This document shows positions 29,799 to 38,398 of a DNA stretch of 50,401 nt, piece by piece. The notes under the pieces were generated by a model. That model made no database searches and was not told where the DNA came from. It worked only from the letters and a program-made list of their open reading frames with translations. Both the position numbers and the translations under genes were made by a program. Origin of the DNA: Bacillota bacterium (GTDB taxonomy: Bacteria; Bacillota; Limnochordia; JAAZLZ01). The stretch spans positions 1 to 50,401 of the forward strand of contig JAAYLV010000020.1 in NCBI GenBank assembly GCA_012521755.1. The letters run 5' to 3'. Numbering within the stretch: the stretch's first letter is position 1; each line of letters opens with the position of its first letter.

Positions 29799-31415
29799 AT
29801 GCCCTTGGCACCAAAAGGCTATCTGGCAATTGTCCTCCACGCCCACCTGCCCTATGTTCGCCATCCCGAATATCCCAGCTTCCTCGAGGAGGACTGGCTG
29901 TTTGAAGCTATCACCGAGACCTACATACCGCTGCTGCACATCTTTGAAAGGCTGTGCCATGATGGGGTCCCTTGGCAGCTGACCATGTCCTTGACGCCGC
30001 CCTTGCTTTCCATGTTCATGGACCCGCTGCTCCAAGATCGCTACATCAACCATTTACAGCGCCTGATGGACCTCGCGGAACGGGAAGTGGAAAGGACCCG
30101 GTACCTGCCCGAGTACCATGGGCTGGCGATGATGTATCGGGACAACTTCCACAAGGCCTATGATTCCTACGTCCACCGCTACGGACGGGACCTGGCCGGA
30201 GCCTTCCGGCATTTCCAGGAGGAAGGCCACCTGGAGATCATCGCCTCGGCCGCCACCCACGGATACTTGCCCTTAATGGAAAGTCAACCTTGGGCCGTGC
30301 GCAGCCAAATTGCCATCGGAGTCGATTTTTATCGCAGCGTATTCGGCCAGGACCCGATAGGCTTTTGGCTGCCTGAATGCGGGTTCAACCCGCCCGATGC
30401 CCGCTTTTTGCGAGAGTATGGCATCCGCTACACCTTCCTCGACTCCCACGGCATCCTCCATGCCCGCCCTCGTCCGAAATATGCGGTTTATGCGCCCCTG
30501 ATGACGCCCGAGGGCCTGGCGGTCTTCGGTCGGGACTGGGAATCTTCAAAGCAGGTTTGGAGCGCGGACGAAGGCTACCCGGGGGATTATGATTACCGGG
30601 AGTTCTATCGGGACATCGGCTACGATCTGGAGTATGAATACATCCGGCCCTATCTAAAAGACGGCATTAGATGCAATACCGGGATTAAATACCACCGCAT
30701 CACCGGGCCGGGGAACCACAAAGAACCCTATAACCCCCGCCGCGCCTTGGACAAGGCTGCCGAGCACGCGGGCAACTTCATGTTCAACCGGGAAAAGCAG
30801 GTGGAGTACCTGGCGAGCAAAATGGACCGCCGGCCAATCATCGTCGCTCCTTATGATGCGGAGCTGTTTGGCCACTGGTGGTTTGAAGGGCCGGCCTGGC
30901 TGGACTTCCTCATCCGCAAGATAGCCTACGACCAGGATGTGATAAAGCTCACCACCCCCAGCCGGTACCTGACCGAGTACCCCCGGAACCAGGTAGCCAC
31001 CCCTTCCATGTCCAGCTGGGGCTACAAAGGCTACAATGAAGTATGGCTGGAGGGGAGCAATGACTGGATTTACGCCCATCTCCACAAAGCGGCGGAGCGG
31101 ATGCGCGACCTGGCCCTTTCCTTCCCAGACCCCGATCCCTTGATCAGGCGGGCTTTGAACCAGGCGGCCAGGGAGCTGCTCCTTGCCCAAAGCAGCGACT
31201 GGGCCTTCATCATGAAAACGGGGACCATGGTCAGTTACGCCAAGAAACGGACGACAGACCACATAGGCCGTTTCAACCAGCTTTACGAGCAGCTCCAGAC
31301 CGGGTCCATCAACGAGGGCTGGCTAGCTGACGTGGAAAGCAAGGACAACATCTTCCCCCACATCGACTATCGCATCTACGCCCATCCGCTGGGAGAGCTC
31401 GTCTCGGCCCTATAG
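29799..31415 (+). CDS. Second GH57 alpha-glucan branching-type enzyme
   Basis: The 538-residue product has the same domain order as the GH57 enzyme encoded divergently: IVLHAHLPYVRHPEYP, SAATHGYLPLMES, nucleophile Glu in FWLPECGFNPPDARFL, acid/base Asp in APYDAELFGHWW, and a DUF1957 C-terminus with LLLAQSSDWAFIM. It could be a branching enzyme or a related 4-alpha-glucanotransferase; the motifs do not decide. An AAGGAG site precedes TTG, ATG and a further TTG codon; ATG at 29799 is three bases from it and TTG at 29805 nine, so the later start is also plausible. No signal peptide. Confidence 0.85.
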   Translation: MPLAPKGYLAIVLHAHLPYVRHPEYPSFLEEDWLFEAITETYIPLLHIFERLCHDGVPWQLTMSLTPPLLSMFMDPLLQDRYINHLQRLMDLAEREVERTRYLPEYHGLAMMYRDNFHKAYDSYVHRYGRDLAGAFRHFQEEGHLEIIASAATHGYLPLMESQPWAVRSQIAIGVDFYRSVFGQDPIGFWLPECGFNPPDARFLREYGIRYTFLDSHGILHARPRPKYAVYAPLMTPEGLAVFGRDWESSKQVWSADEGYPGDYDYREFYRDIGYDLEYEYIRPYLKDGIRCNTGIKYHRITGPGNHKEPYNPRRALDKAAEHAGNFMFNREKQVEYLASKMDRRPIIVAPYDAELFGHWWFEGPAWLDFLIRKIAYDQDVIKLTTPSRYLTEYPRNQVATPSMSSWGYKGYNEVWLEGSNDWIYAHLHKAAERMRDLALSFPDPDPLIRRALNQAARELLLAQSSDWAFIMKTGTMVSYAKKRTTDHIGRFNQLYEQLQTGSINEGWLADVESKDNIFPHIDYRIYAHPLGELVSAL

Positions 31416-31426
31416 GGGGTGAGGCC

Positions 31427-32875
31427 ATGTTCGAGGGAAAGTCATCACTCTTGCGAAAAGGATTATACCTGGCGGCGGGGGCCGCTTTGCTCAGTAGGCT
31501 CCCCCGACTCTTGGCAGGAATTCCCCTCAAGCGGGCCAGCAAGCGCCTCCTCCAGGACCCCTATCGGGAAAACCTGTGGGCGATGATCTCCTCCTTGAAC
31601 CGGATGGGTCCCCAGGTGGCCTTGGAAAACAGCCTAAGGGCCCAATCGGGCAAGGCCATCAAGCGCCCCTTAGGCTCACCGCGAAAAACCATCACCTTCG
31701 ATAGCCTGATCTTTAACATCGCGCAACTAGCCAGCCGTCCCACCGACCCGGAGCAAATGGTCGACACCTCGGTAGTAATCGGACCCAAAGCGGCGCGGCC
31801 TTTGCACCTGGACATACCCTTAATCGTGTCTGGCATGGCCTACGGCCTTGGCCTGAGCAAACGGGCCAAACTCGCCCTGGCCAAGGGAGCCTCCCTGGCG
31901 GGCACCGCTACCAACTCCGGTGAGAGCGGCTTTGCCCCCTGGGAACGCCAGGCGGCCCGCCACTACATCGTCCAATATGGCCGCGGGATGTGGCCCCAGG
32001 ACCTTAGCTGGTGCAAACAGGCGGACATGATCGAAATCCAGCTAGGCCAAGGGGCCAGCGCGGGGACAGAGCATTTTACCCTTTATAAAGATTTGCCTCC
32101 CCATGCCAGGAAAAGCCTCAAGCTAGCTAAGGGCCAGCCGGCGGTCATCTCCACCGCGCCGAGGGGAATCCGACTGCCGGAAGGCCTAAAAGATCTGGTC
32201 CAGCGGCTGCGGGAGGCCAGCGATGGCGCCCCCATTGGGGTCAAGCTCGGCGCCGGCAATGATTTGGAGGCCGACATGGCCATCGCCGTTGAAGCAGGGG
32301 TGGATTGCATCGCCCTTGACTGTTTTCAGGCGGCCACCGTCGGCAGCGAGCCCGTCCTTCAGGATGCCTTCGGCCTGCCCACCCCCATCGCCCTGAGCCG
32401 GGCGGCAGCCTTCATCGAAGGGCAAGGCCTCAAAGGCGAGGTTAGCCTGATCATCGGCGGGGGCCTCTTTCACCCGGAACACTTCCTCAAAGCCCTGGCC
32501 CTGGGGGCCGATGCCATGTACCTGGGGACTGTGTGCCTCTTGGCCATCGTCCATCCCCAGATCGCGACGGCCCTGCCGTGGGAGCCCCCCACCTCCCTAG
32601 CCTATGCCATTGGGGAGTATCAGCATAAACTAGACATCAACAAAGGAGCCCTGGCCCTGGCCCGGTTCTTCCAATCATCGGTGGCAGAGATGATCGTGGG
32701 TGCCCGGGCCTTGGGCAGGGCTTCCTTCAAGGAACTGTCCAAAGGGGATCTGGTGGCCCTCGATGGGCGCACCGCCCGCCTGACAGGTGTTCAGCTGGTC
32801 CGCGGACCTACGGCTTTAGAACGACCTTCAAAGCCTTCTTCTGTTCGACGAGGTCGCAGGCATGGTTTACATTAG
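31427..32875 (+). CDS. FMN-binding glutamate-synthase-family protein
   Basis: The 482-residue product has an N-terminal hydrophobic segment (about 10-30) and the FMN-binding TIM-barrel domain of glutamate synthase (GltB central/FMN domain): [51 protein letters not shown] and LIIGGGLF. Proteins of this stand-alone family lack the glutaminase domain and their substrates are mostly unknown. It begins 11 bases after the GH57 gene, so it probably belongs to the DUF4912-GH57 operon. Its last 22 codons run into the 3' end of the convergent dehydrogenase gene. Confidence 0.85.
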   Translation: MFEGKSSLLRKGLYLAAGAALLSRLPRLLAGIPLKRASKRLLQDPYRENLWAMISSLNRMGPQVALENSLRAQSGKAIKRPLGSPRKTITFDSLIFNIAQLASRPTDPEQMVDTSVVIGPKAARPLHLDIPLIVSGMAYGLGLSKRAKLALAKGASLAGTATNSGESGFAPWERQAARHYIVQYGRGMWPQDLSWCKQADMIEIQLGQGASAGTEHFTLYKDLPPHARKSLKLAKGQPAVISTAPRGIRLPEGLKDLVQRLREASDGAPIGVKLGAGNDLEADMAIAVEAGVDCIALDCFQAATVGSEPVLQDAFGLPTPIALSRAAAFIEGQGLKGEVSLIIGGGLFHPEHFLKALALGADAMYLGTVCLLAIVHPQIATALPWEPPTSLAYAIGEYQHKLDINKGALALARFFQSSVAEMIVGARALGRASFKELSKGDLVALDGRTARLTGVQLVRGPTALERPSKPSSVRRGRRHGLH

Positions 32876-33848
32876 CCAATTTGTCAACGTGGGTGATGAT
32901 GGGCTTTATCTGCAGCTTGCCGAGCCGGTAAAGCTCTATGGCCAGGAGATAATCTCCCCATTCAAAGCCCTGTAATCCTTTGATGCGCTTTTCGTCCCTG
33001 ACCACATTCCATGGCTTGAAGCTGACTTCCTTGCCCAGAAAACCACTGCCCCCCATCAGGAGCAGCCCTCCGGGAGCCGTCATCTCGATCCCCTGGGTGA
33101 CAGCTTCCACCCGGCCGGTAGCTTCGATGACCACATCGGCGCCGAGCCCCTTGGTCATCTCCATCACTCTCTCCACCGGATCCACCTCGTCACCCTTGAT
33201 AACCTCGCCGGCCCCCAGCTTCTTGGCCAGCTCCAGCCGCTCCGCATCTGCGCTTAGCCCAACCATGACCAAGTTCTTTGGGCCTGTAGCCAATGCTGTC
33301 TGCAAGAGGAAAAGGCCAAAGGGGCCAGGACCGAGGACAACAATGAAGCTGCCGGGCTTTATCTCATTGACCCTAATGGCCCGGGCAGCAGTAGTTACAG
33401 GCTCAAGGATGGCCGCCTCTTCCGCGGGGATATCATCGGGCACCTGGAACAGGATGTCGTCGTGGACGGCCACATACTCGGCAAAACTGCCGTCGCTATC
33501 GATCCCCACGTGGTCCCACCAGTGGCAGCGGTGGAACAAGCGCAGCTGGCAGGGATAGCACTCGCCACAGCCCTTGATGTCGCTGCAAGTGACCCGATCC
33601 CCGACTTTGACGTTGCGGACCTTAGGGCCTACCTCCACCACTTCTCCGTAAAACTCGTGTCCGGGGACGATGGGCATCTTAACCGGGCCGTGTCTGCCCA
33701 TGAAGACATTGCTGCGAATGGCCACATCGGTCCCACAAACGCCAGTGGCGATCACTTTAACCAATGCTTGCTCCGGTCCAGGCTTGGGAATTGGCCGGTC
33801 CTCCAGGATGTATTCCTTGCGTTCATCGACTTTTACTGCGGCTAACAT
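32808..33848 (-). CDS. Zinc-dependent medium-chain alcohol/polyol dehydrogenase
   Basis: The 346-residue product belongs to the MDR family near sorbitol and threonine dehydrogenases. It has the catalytic zinc ligands in GVCGTDVA and [13 protein letters not shown], a structural zinc site ([21 protein letters not shown]), the [11 protein letters not shown] segment, and a nucleotide-binding fold at [14 protein letters not shown]. The ATG at 33848 has AAGGAGG nine bases upstream. It is the last gene of a minus-strand operon that begins with a TRAP transporter, so its substrate is probably the imported compound or its first product, perhaps a polyol or sugar acid. Its 3' end overlaps the convergent gene by 68 bases. 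Confidence 0.85.
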   Translation of the reverse strand: MLAAVKVDERKEYILEDRPIPKPGPEQALVKVIATGVCGTDVAIRSNVFMGRHGPVKMPIVPGHEFYGEVVEVGPKVRNVKVGDRVTCSDIKGCGECYPCQLRLFHRCHWWDHVGIDSDGSFAEYVAVHDDILFQVPDDIPAEEAAILEPVTTAARAIRVNEIKPGSFIVVLGPGPFGLFLLQTALATGPKNLVMVGLSADAERLELAKKLGAGEVIKGDEVDPVERVMEMTKGLGADVVIEATGRVEAVTQGIEMTAPGGLLLMGGSGFLGKEVSFKPWNVVRDEKRIKGLQGFEWGDYLLAIELYRLGKLQIKPIITHVDKLANVNHACDLVEQKKALKVVLKP

Positions 33849-33862
33849 GCTATGCACCCTCC

Positions 33863-35065
33863 TTAATCCTCAAGTTCGCGCAATTCAATTCGGCGTCCTT
33901 CTTCCGCCGAAATGTAGCTTGCATAGGTGACTTGGACCACTTCCAAGCCCAGCTGACCGTCAGAGACCGGCTCTCGCCCTTCGCTGAAGCACTCCATGAA
34001 ATCCTGCATCTCCTGGGGATAGCCGCGCATCCAATCTTCATCGGGAGCCGGCAAGCTCCAGCCAGCCTTGGTTTCCTGCTTCTCCCGCAGATACTCGTCG
34101 CCGAAAATGTCATGGGCAGGGGCGTACACCTCGCACGCGTCCATACCGGACATCTTGCACTTGACGATGCTGTTGGAGAGATAAATGTCGACGGTGTTGA
34201 CTACTCCGCCCAAAGTGGTATCGTTGGCGAAAACCGTCGCCTTCGTGCCGTCGGTGAAAGTCAGGAAGACTGCCGACCAGTCTTCAACATCCTGCCATTC
34301 ATCGACCATCCACTTTTTCTCCTCGGCGACGAAGCCGGGGGCCTTAGTCAAATTGGCCATTTCAGCCATCACCGCCTGGACCTTGATGGGCTTTCCCTGT
34401 TTAAGCATGCCTTCGAAATGCTTCAAGTGGATCACTGCCCCCAATGGGTGGGAGCCAAGGCGCAACAAAGATCCCCCGCCGGCCAGCCGCCAGTGCCTGG
34501 AGTAGGCAGCATGGGAGCCGCTGTGGCTCTCCTCGGCCCGCATATCAAGGATAGTTCCCCCACTGACTTCAATCAGCCGCTTGGCCTTCACCAATGGGGG
34601 CGCATAAATGTAATCCTCCGCATAACCTAAAATGACTCCATTTTCCTCAACTGCCCGGAGGATCCGGCGGGCGCTGTCCATCGCCACTTTGTACATTTGC
34701 CTCTTGGGGACCGTATGGCCGATGTTTGTCACTTCCCCTGACAAGTCTTGTCCAAAGTAGCCTGTTAGTGGTTTCTCGCAGATGATGTGTTTTTTTGCTT
34801 CGGCGGTGTTGATGCAGACCTCCTCATGGAGGTTATTGGGGACACAAACATCAATGGCATCGATATCCTTATTATCGAGCAGATATCGATAGTCGGTGTA
34901 GTGATTTGCGATCCCATACTGCCGAGCAAAGGCCTCCGCGCGCTCCTTGGTGCGGGAAGCAACGCCGACGACCTCCACCTCCACGCCTGTTACTTGTCGC
35001 AAGGCGTTCATATGCAGGTGGGACACAAATCCACAACCGACGATCCCCAAGCGAACCTTCCTCAC
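33863..35065 (-). CDS. Gfo/Idh/MocA family oxidoreductase
   Basis: The 400-residue product has the N-terminal NAD(P)-binding fold ([17 protein letters not shown]), the family's EKPLTG motif with the conserved Lys, and the C-terminal alpha/beta substrate domain. These enzymes oxidise or reduce sugars, inositols or pseudo-sugars. The GTG start has AAAGGAGG eight bases upstream. It lies 14 bases before the alcohol dehydrogenase and downstream of the TRAP permease, which suggests that both enzymes process the transported compound. Confidence 0.88.
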   Translation of the reverse strand: MRKVRLGIVGCGFVSHLHMNALRQVTGVEVEVVGVASRTKERAEAFARQYGIANHYTDYRYLLDNKDIDAIDVCVPNNLHEEVCINTAEAKKHIICEKPLTGYFGQDLSGEVTNIGHTVPKRQMYKVAMDSARRILRAVEENGVILGYAEDYIYAPPLVKAKRLIEVSGGTILDMRAEESHSGSHAAYSRHWRLAGGGSLLRLGSHPLGAVIHLKHFEGMLKQGKPIKVQAVMAEMANLTKAPGFVAEEKKWMVDEWQDVEDWSAVFLTFTDGTKATVFANDTTLGGVVNTVDIYLSNSIVKCKMSGMDACEVYAPAHDIFGDEYLREKQETKAGWSLPAPDEDWMRGYPQEMQDFMECFSEGREPVSDGQLGLEVVQVTYASYISAEEGRRIELRELED

Positions 35066-35095
35066 GATTATGCCTCCTTTGTTTGATGTAGTATC

Positions 35096-35133
35096 GGGCT
35101 CGGGGTCCTCTAAGGGAATGGACGACCGAGCCC
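35096..35133 (-). other. Hairpin between dctM and the Gfo/Idh gene
   Basis: An 8-bp outer stem (GGGCTCGG with CCGAGCCC) continues into a short inner stem after a small internal loop. There is no T-run on the minus strand, so it is more likely to be a processing, stabilising or attenuating element within the operon than a full terminator. Confidence 0.45.
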
Positions 35134-35146
35134 AACTAATATGAGA

Positions 35147-36430
35147 TCAGTAGAACCCCATAACTTTTGGCAGAAACATCGGTACCGCGGGGAAATAGGT
35201 GATGATGAACAACACCAAGATTTCTACCGCGACGAAGGGCCAGATCTCCCTCGTGATATCTTCGAGACTGATCCTCGAAATCCCGCAAGCTACGAACAAG
35301 CATAGTCCAACGGGCGGTGTGGCCAAGCCGATGCAAAGATTGACCACCATGATGCAGCCAAAATGGAGGGGATGGATACCGAGGGACTCCATCATCGGGG
35401 CCAGGATGGGCGTCAGGATGATGATCGCTGCGGAGGTATCCATCACGCAACCGACAAAAAGCAAGAAGATATTGACGATAAACAGCATCACTAACGGATT
35501 AGTAGTCAACGATAGGAAGAAAGCAGCTATCTGGGTGGGGATTTTCTGGGTGCTCAGCACCCAGGAGAGGATGCTCGCACAGGCCACAACCAACAGGATC
35601 ATGCTGGTGGTAAGACCCGCCCGGACCATAATGCCCGGCAGATGTTCGAGCTTCAATTCCTGGGTAACGAACAGCCCCACAAACAAGCCATACGCGACGG
35701 CAACGGCGGCAGCCTCGGTAGGGGTAAAGATGCCGGTCAAGACTCCCCCGAGGATGATCATGGGCATTACGAGAGCGAGTAGCGCCCGCTTGAGGGTGTC
35801 TAGGAACTGCATGAAGGTAATAGGGGTTTCCCGGCGGGGATAGCCCCTCTTTTTCGAAATGAAATAGGCGACGATCATCATGCCGACGCCAAAGAGGACC
35901 CCCGGTGCAAATCCGGACAGGAACAATCCACCGATGGAGATGCCCGCGGTCACCGCGTAGATAACCGCGGGAATGCTTGGGGGAATGATGGGGCCAATCA
36001 CCGACGAGGCAGCCGTTACCGCGGCACTGAAGTCCACATCATAACCCTCTTCTACCATGGCTGGAATCAGAATGGAACCTAGGGCCGATGTATCAGCGAC
36101 GGCCGAACCGGTGATGCCGGCAAAAAAAACGCTAGCCACAATGTTCACATGGGCTAATCCGCCCGTGATGTGGCCGACGAGGGCATCGGAGAAACGAAGC
36201 AATCCCCGGGTAATTCCCCCAGTGTTCATCATCTCCCCAGCAAGGATAAAAAAGGGAATGGCCATCAGGGGGAATTGGTCGATGCCGGTGAACATGCGTT
36301 GGGCAATGACTACCATGGGAACCCTTCCCCAGAACTGCAAAGCCACCGCGGCAGTGACCCCCAGGACAAAAGCGATAGGCATACCGGCAACTAAGGTCGC
36401 GATGAATGAAACAACGATGACCTTTACCAT
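35147..36430 (-). CDS. dctM: TRAP transporter large permease DctM (system 1)
   Basis: DctM is the sodium-driven membrane channel of the tripartite TRAP importer. The 427-residue product has about 12 hydrophobic helices and the family patterns AIPFFILAGEMMNTGGITRG, FAGITGSAVADTSALGSI, GPIIPPSIPAVIYAV and IFTPTEAAAVAVAYG. The first two ATG codons are adjacent; GGGGAGG lies seven bases before the second, which overlaps the dctQ stop by one base. It acts with the dctQ and dctP products encoded just upstream. Confidence 0.94.
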   Translation of the reverse strand: MVKVIVVSFIATLVAGMPIAFVLGVTAAVALQFWGRVPMVVIAQRMFTGIDQFPLMAIPFFILAGEMMNTGGITRGLLRFSDALVGHITGGLAHVNIVASVFFAGITGSAVADTSALGSILIPAMVEEGYDVDFSAAVTAASSVIGPIIPPSIPAVIYAVTAGISIGGLFLSGFAPGVLFGVGMMIVAYFISKKRGYPRRETPITFMQFLDTLKRALLALVMPMIILGGVLTGIFTPTEAAAVAVAYGLFVGLFVTQELKLEHLPGIMVRAGLTTSMILLVVACASILSWVLSTQKIPTQIAAFFLSLTTNPLVMLFIVNIFLLFVGCVMDTSAAIIILTPILAPMMESLGIHPLHFGCIMVVNLCIGLATPPVGLCLFVACGISRISLEDITREIWPFVAVEILVLFIITYFPAVPMFLPKVMGFY

Positions 36431-36939
36431 CATGCATCCTCCCCGACCTGAATTGTTGTTGGCTCTTCCTTCGCGGTGAGCAGCTCAAGGGATGCATAAA
36501 GCAGATACACCAGGAAGATGATGCCACCGATGAAGACCGCGGTGTAGGCCCAGGACATGGGCACGCGGAGGCTTGGAGCGAACTGCCGGTGCACTCGCTT
36601 CACGATGGTATAACCGTGGCGAACGACCAGATAGCAAAACCAACCGATGACCAGGTTGTCTAGCAGCAAGATGAACTTCCTGATCTTGAAAGGCAATTTG
36701 TCGATGATAAAGGTCACGCCTACGTGGGCTCCTTGGTAAAAGGCGAGCCCCCCTCCCAGGTAGGCCGTCCAAATCATCAGATAGCGAGCCAGCTCTTCTG
36801 TCCAGACGACAGTCCTGTGGAGGATGTAACGACCTACCACGCCGTATAAGACTACAATAGTCATACACGTCATTAGGATCATGATACCAATTTCACAAAC
36901 CCTTGTCAACAATTCCCGCGTCCGGTGGAGCTTCTCCAT
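36430..36939 (-). CDS. dctQ: TRAP transporter small permease DctQ (system 1)
   Basis: The 169-residue product has four membrane helices and the DctQ pattern RTVVWTEELARYLMIWTAYLG followed by AYLGGGLAFYQGAHVGVTFI, the most conserved part of the family. DctQ is the small membrane subunit that pairs with DctM. The ATG has AGGAGGG upstream. The coding region touches dctM, and a strong hairpin separates it from dctP. Confidence 0.92.
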   Translation of the reverse strand: MEKLHRTRELLTRVCEIGIMILMTCMTIVVLYGVVGRYILHRTVVWTEELARYLMIWTAYLGGGLAFYQGAHVGVTFIIDKLPFKIRKFILLLDNLVIGWFCYLVVRHGYTIVKRVHRQFAPSLRVPMSWAYTAVFIGGIIFLVYLLYASLELLTAKEEPTTIQVGEDA

Positions 36940-36972
36940 TGTTGCGTCCCTCCTAATGATGTGGGCAAAGGA

Positions 36973-36998
36973 GGCCTGGGCGCCAAAGCGCCCAGGCC
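36973..36998 (-). other. Strong hairpin between dctP and dctQ (system 1)
   Basis: A perfect 11-bp GC-rich stem (GGCCTGGGCGC with GCGCCCAGGCC) with a CAAA loop lies 11 bases beyond the dctP stop. No T-run follows on the minus strand, so it is probably an mRNA-stabilising or partial-termination element that lets the binding protein be made in excess of the permease, as is common in binding-protein transport operons. Confidence 0.7.
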
Positions 36999-37009
36999 CC
37001 TGTTATCAT

Positions 37010-38059
37010 CTACCACATGGGCCACTTGCCGGAACCAACCCGGTATTTCTCCTCGGCCCGCTCAACTTCGGCAATGATCTTGTCGACCCAGTAATCGCCG
37101 ATCTCCTCCCGAATCCACTTCTCAACAGGGGGGCCCGCCTTAGCCCGGAAAGCTTCGAGCTCCTCGGTGGTCGGGAAGTAGACCTCCATTCCCTCCTCCC
37201 GCAACCGATCGACGCCAGTGGCCGAGGTCCAAATCTGCATTCCCCGATGCACCAGGCCGGCCATGATGGCAGCATCCAGCACGATCTGCTGTAGATCCTC
37301 GGGCAGCGACTGGAAGAAGTCATCATTAATGAAGGTGAAGTCGATGGAATAGATGTGGCCGTCCATGGTCAGGTACTTCTGAACCTCGTAGAATTTCATG
37401 ACCTCGATCAAGCAGACGGGGTTCTCCTGACCGTCAACAACCCCCATCTGCAAAGCGGTGTACAGCTCTCCCCAAGCGATGGGCGTGGGTGATGCGCCCA
37501 TGGACTCCACCATCTTCATGTGGGCCGGATGCTCCATGGTGCGGAACTTCAGACCTGCCATGTCCTCCGGCTTTCTGATGGGCCGGACGGTATTGGTGAA
37601 GTTCCGGAAGCCGTTTTCACTTACCTTGAGGCAGCGAACGCCCGTCTGTTTTCTCATTTCCTCCATCAGTTCGGCAACGACGGGACCGTCCAGGACCTCC
37701 CAAGCGATATGCTCTGACCGGAACATGTAGGGCACGGCCAGGCACATGATCTCAGGGAAAAAGCCCGCCACCGAACCCTCGCTCACGTTGCACACTTCGA
37801 TGCTGCCCAGCTGTACACCCTCGAGCAATTCTCGCTCAGAGCCAAGCTCACTAGATGGATAGATTTCCACTTCAATCCGTCCACCGGACCGCTCTTCGGC
37901 GTAATACTTGAAAATCAACGCATCACCGTGGGCCGGTCCCTTAATCGGGTCAGGGGGATCGCCGTGGGCATACTTGATGATGTACTCCGCCGCGTAAGCG
38001 TTCACAGCCAAACCGGCAACCAACAACAGGACACTCAAAAATACCCACCATTTTCTCAC
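37010..38059 (-). CDS. dctP: TRAP transporter substrate-binding protein DctP (system 1)
   Basis: The 349-residue product is the exported solute receptor. It has a signal peptide (about residues 1-24, cut near NAYAAEY) and the DctP fold: IEVEIYPSSELGSERELLEG, the ligand-carboxylate Arg in GLKFRTMEHPAH, and YTALQMGVVDGQENP. The GTG at 38059 lies nine bases after AAAGGGG; the ATG three codons earlier touches that site and was rejected. TRAP receptors of this type bind organic acids, often sugar acids; the oxidoreductases downstream fit that. A sigma-H-like element lies about 110 bases upstream. Confidence 0.93.
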   Translation of the reverse strand: MRKWWVFLSVLLLVAGLAVNAYAAEYIIKYAHGDPPDPIKGPAHGDALIFKYYAEERSGGRIEVEIYPSSELGSERELLEGVQLGSIEVCNVSEGSVAGFFPEIMCLAVPYMFRSEHIAWEVLDGPVVAELMEEMRKQTGVRCLKVSENGFRNFTNTVRPIRKPEDMAGLKFRTMEHPAHMKMVESMGASPTPIAWGELYTALQMGVVDGQENPVCLIEVMKFYEVQKYLTMDGHIYSIDFTFINDDFFQSLPEDLQQIVLDAAIMAGLVHRGMQIWTSATGVDRLREEGMEVYFPTTEELEAFRAKAGPPVEKWIREEIGDYWVDKIIAEVERAEEKYRVGSGKWPMW

Positions 38060-38169
38060 TTCTTCCATCCCCTTTCGATTTTGGCTTTTCCGGGCGCGTC
38101 CATGAGCACCGACTGCAGCTAACGTCAGGTTTGTCGCCTATGTTCCCTGTTATGTGCTGTATGCATATA

Positions 38170-38194
38170 ATTCTTGTTTTTTCCCTAGTTTCCT
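38170..38194 (-). promoter_or_regulatory. Sigma-H-like promoter element upstream of dctP (system 1)
   Basis: The minus strand reads AGGAAAC-N11-CAAGAAT. The sigma-H consensus of Bacillus is about RnAGGAwWW-N11/12-RnnGAAT, so both boxes and the spacing agree. It lies about 110 bases before the dctP start. The rest of this 336-base gap (38060-38395) holds only the hairpins at 38341 and 38372. Confidence 0.45.
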
Positions 38195-38340
38195 CCCAGC
38201 TTGCTAAATTTGGGTTACTTTGCCACTAACTATAAGCATGACCCAAGACCATAGAATAGTGAATCTGGCCGCTATTGCTTTCGCGATAGGTGAAAGCTAG
38301 GGACTATTGGTTGGCTCGCTGAGGATGGGACCTGTTGGGA

Positions 38341-38357
38341 CCGCCGGCGGCCGGCGG
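38341..38357. repeat. GC-rich inverted repeat
   Basis: A 7-bp perfect inverted repeat (CCGCCGG with CCGGCGG) with a three-base loop lies close beyond the terminator of the fused nucleotidyltransferase gene. With no T-run, its role is unclear; it may back up termination between two transcription units on the same strand. Confidence 0.35.
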
Positions 38358-38371
38358 GAAAAGACAAGTGA

Positions 38372-38398
38372 TGAAGGGGGCCGGCGGGGCCCCCTTCA
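38372..38398 (-). terminator. Terminator hairpin overlapping a stop codon
   Basis: A perfect 11-bp stem (TGAAGGGGGCC with GGCCCCCTTCA) and a five-base loop include the stop codon of the nucleotidyltransferase-phosphomannomutase gene. The minus strand continues TCACTTGTCTTTTCCC, with some T-richness, which fits an intrinsic terminator. Confidence 0.65.
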
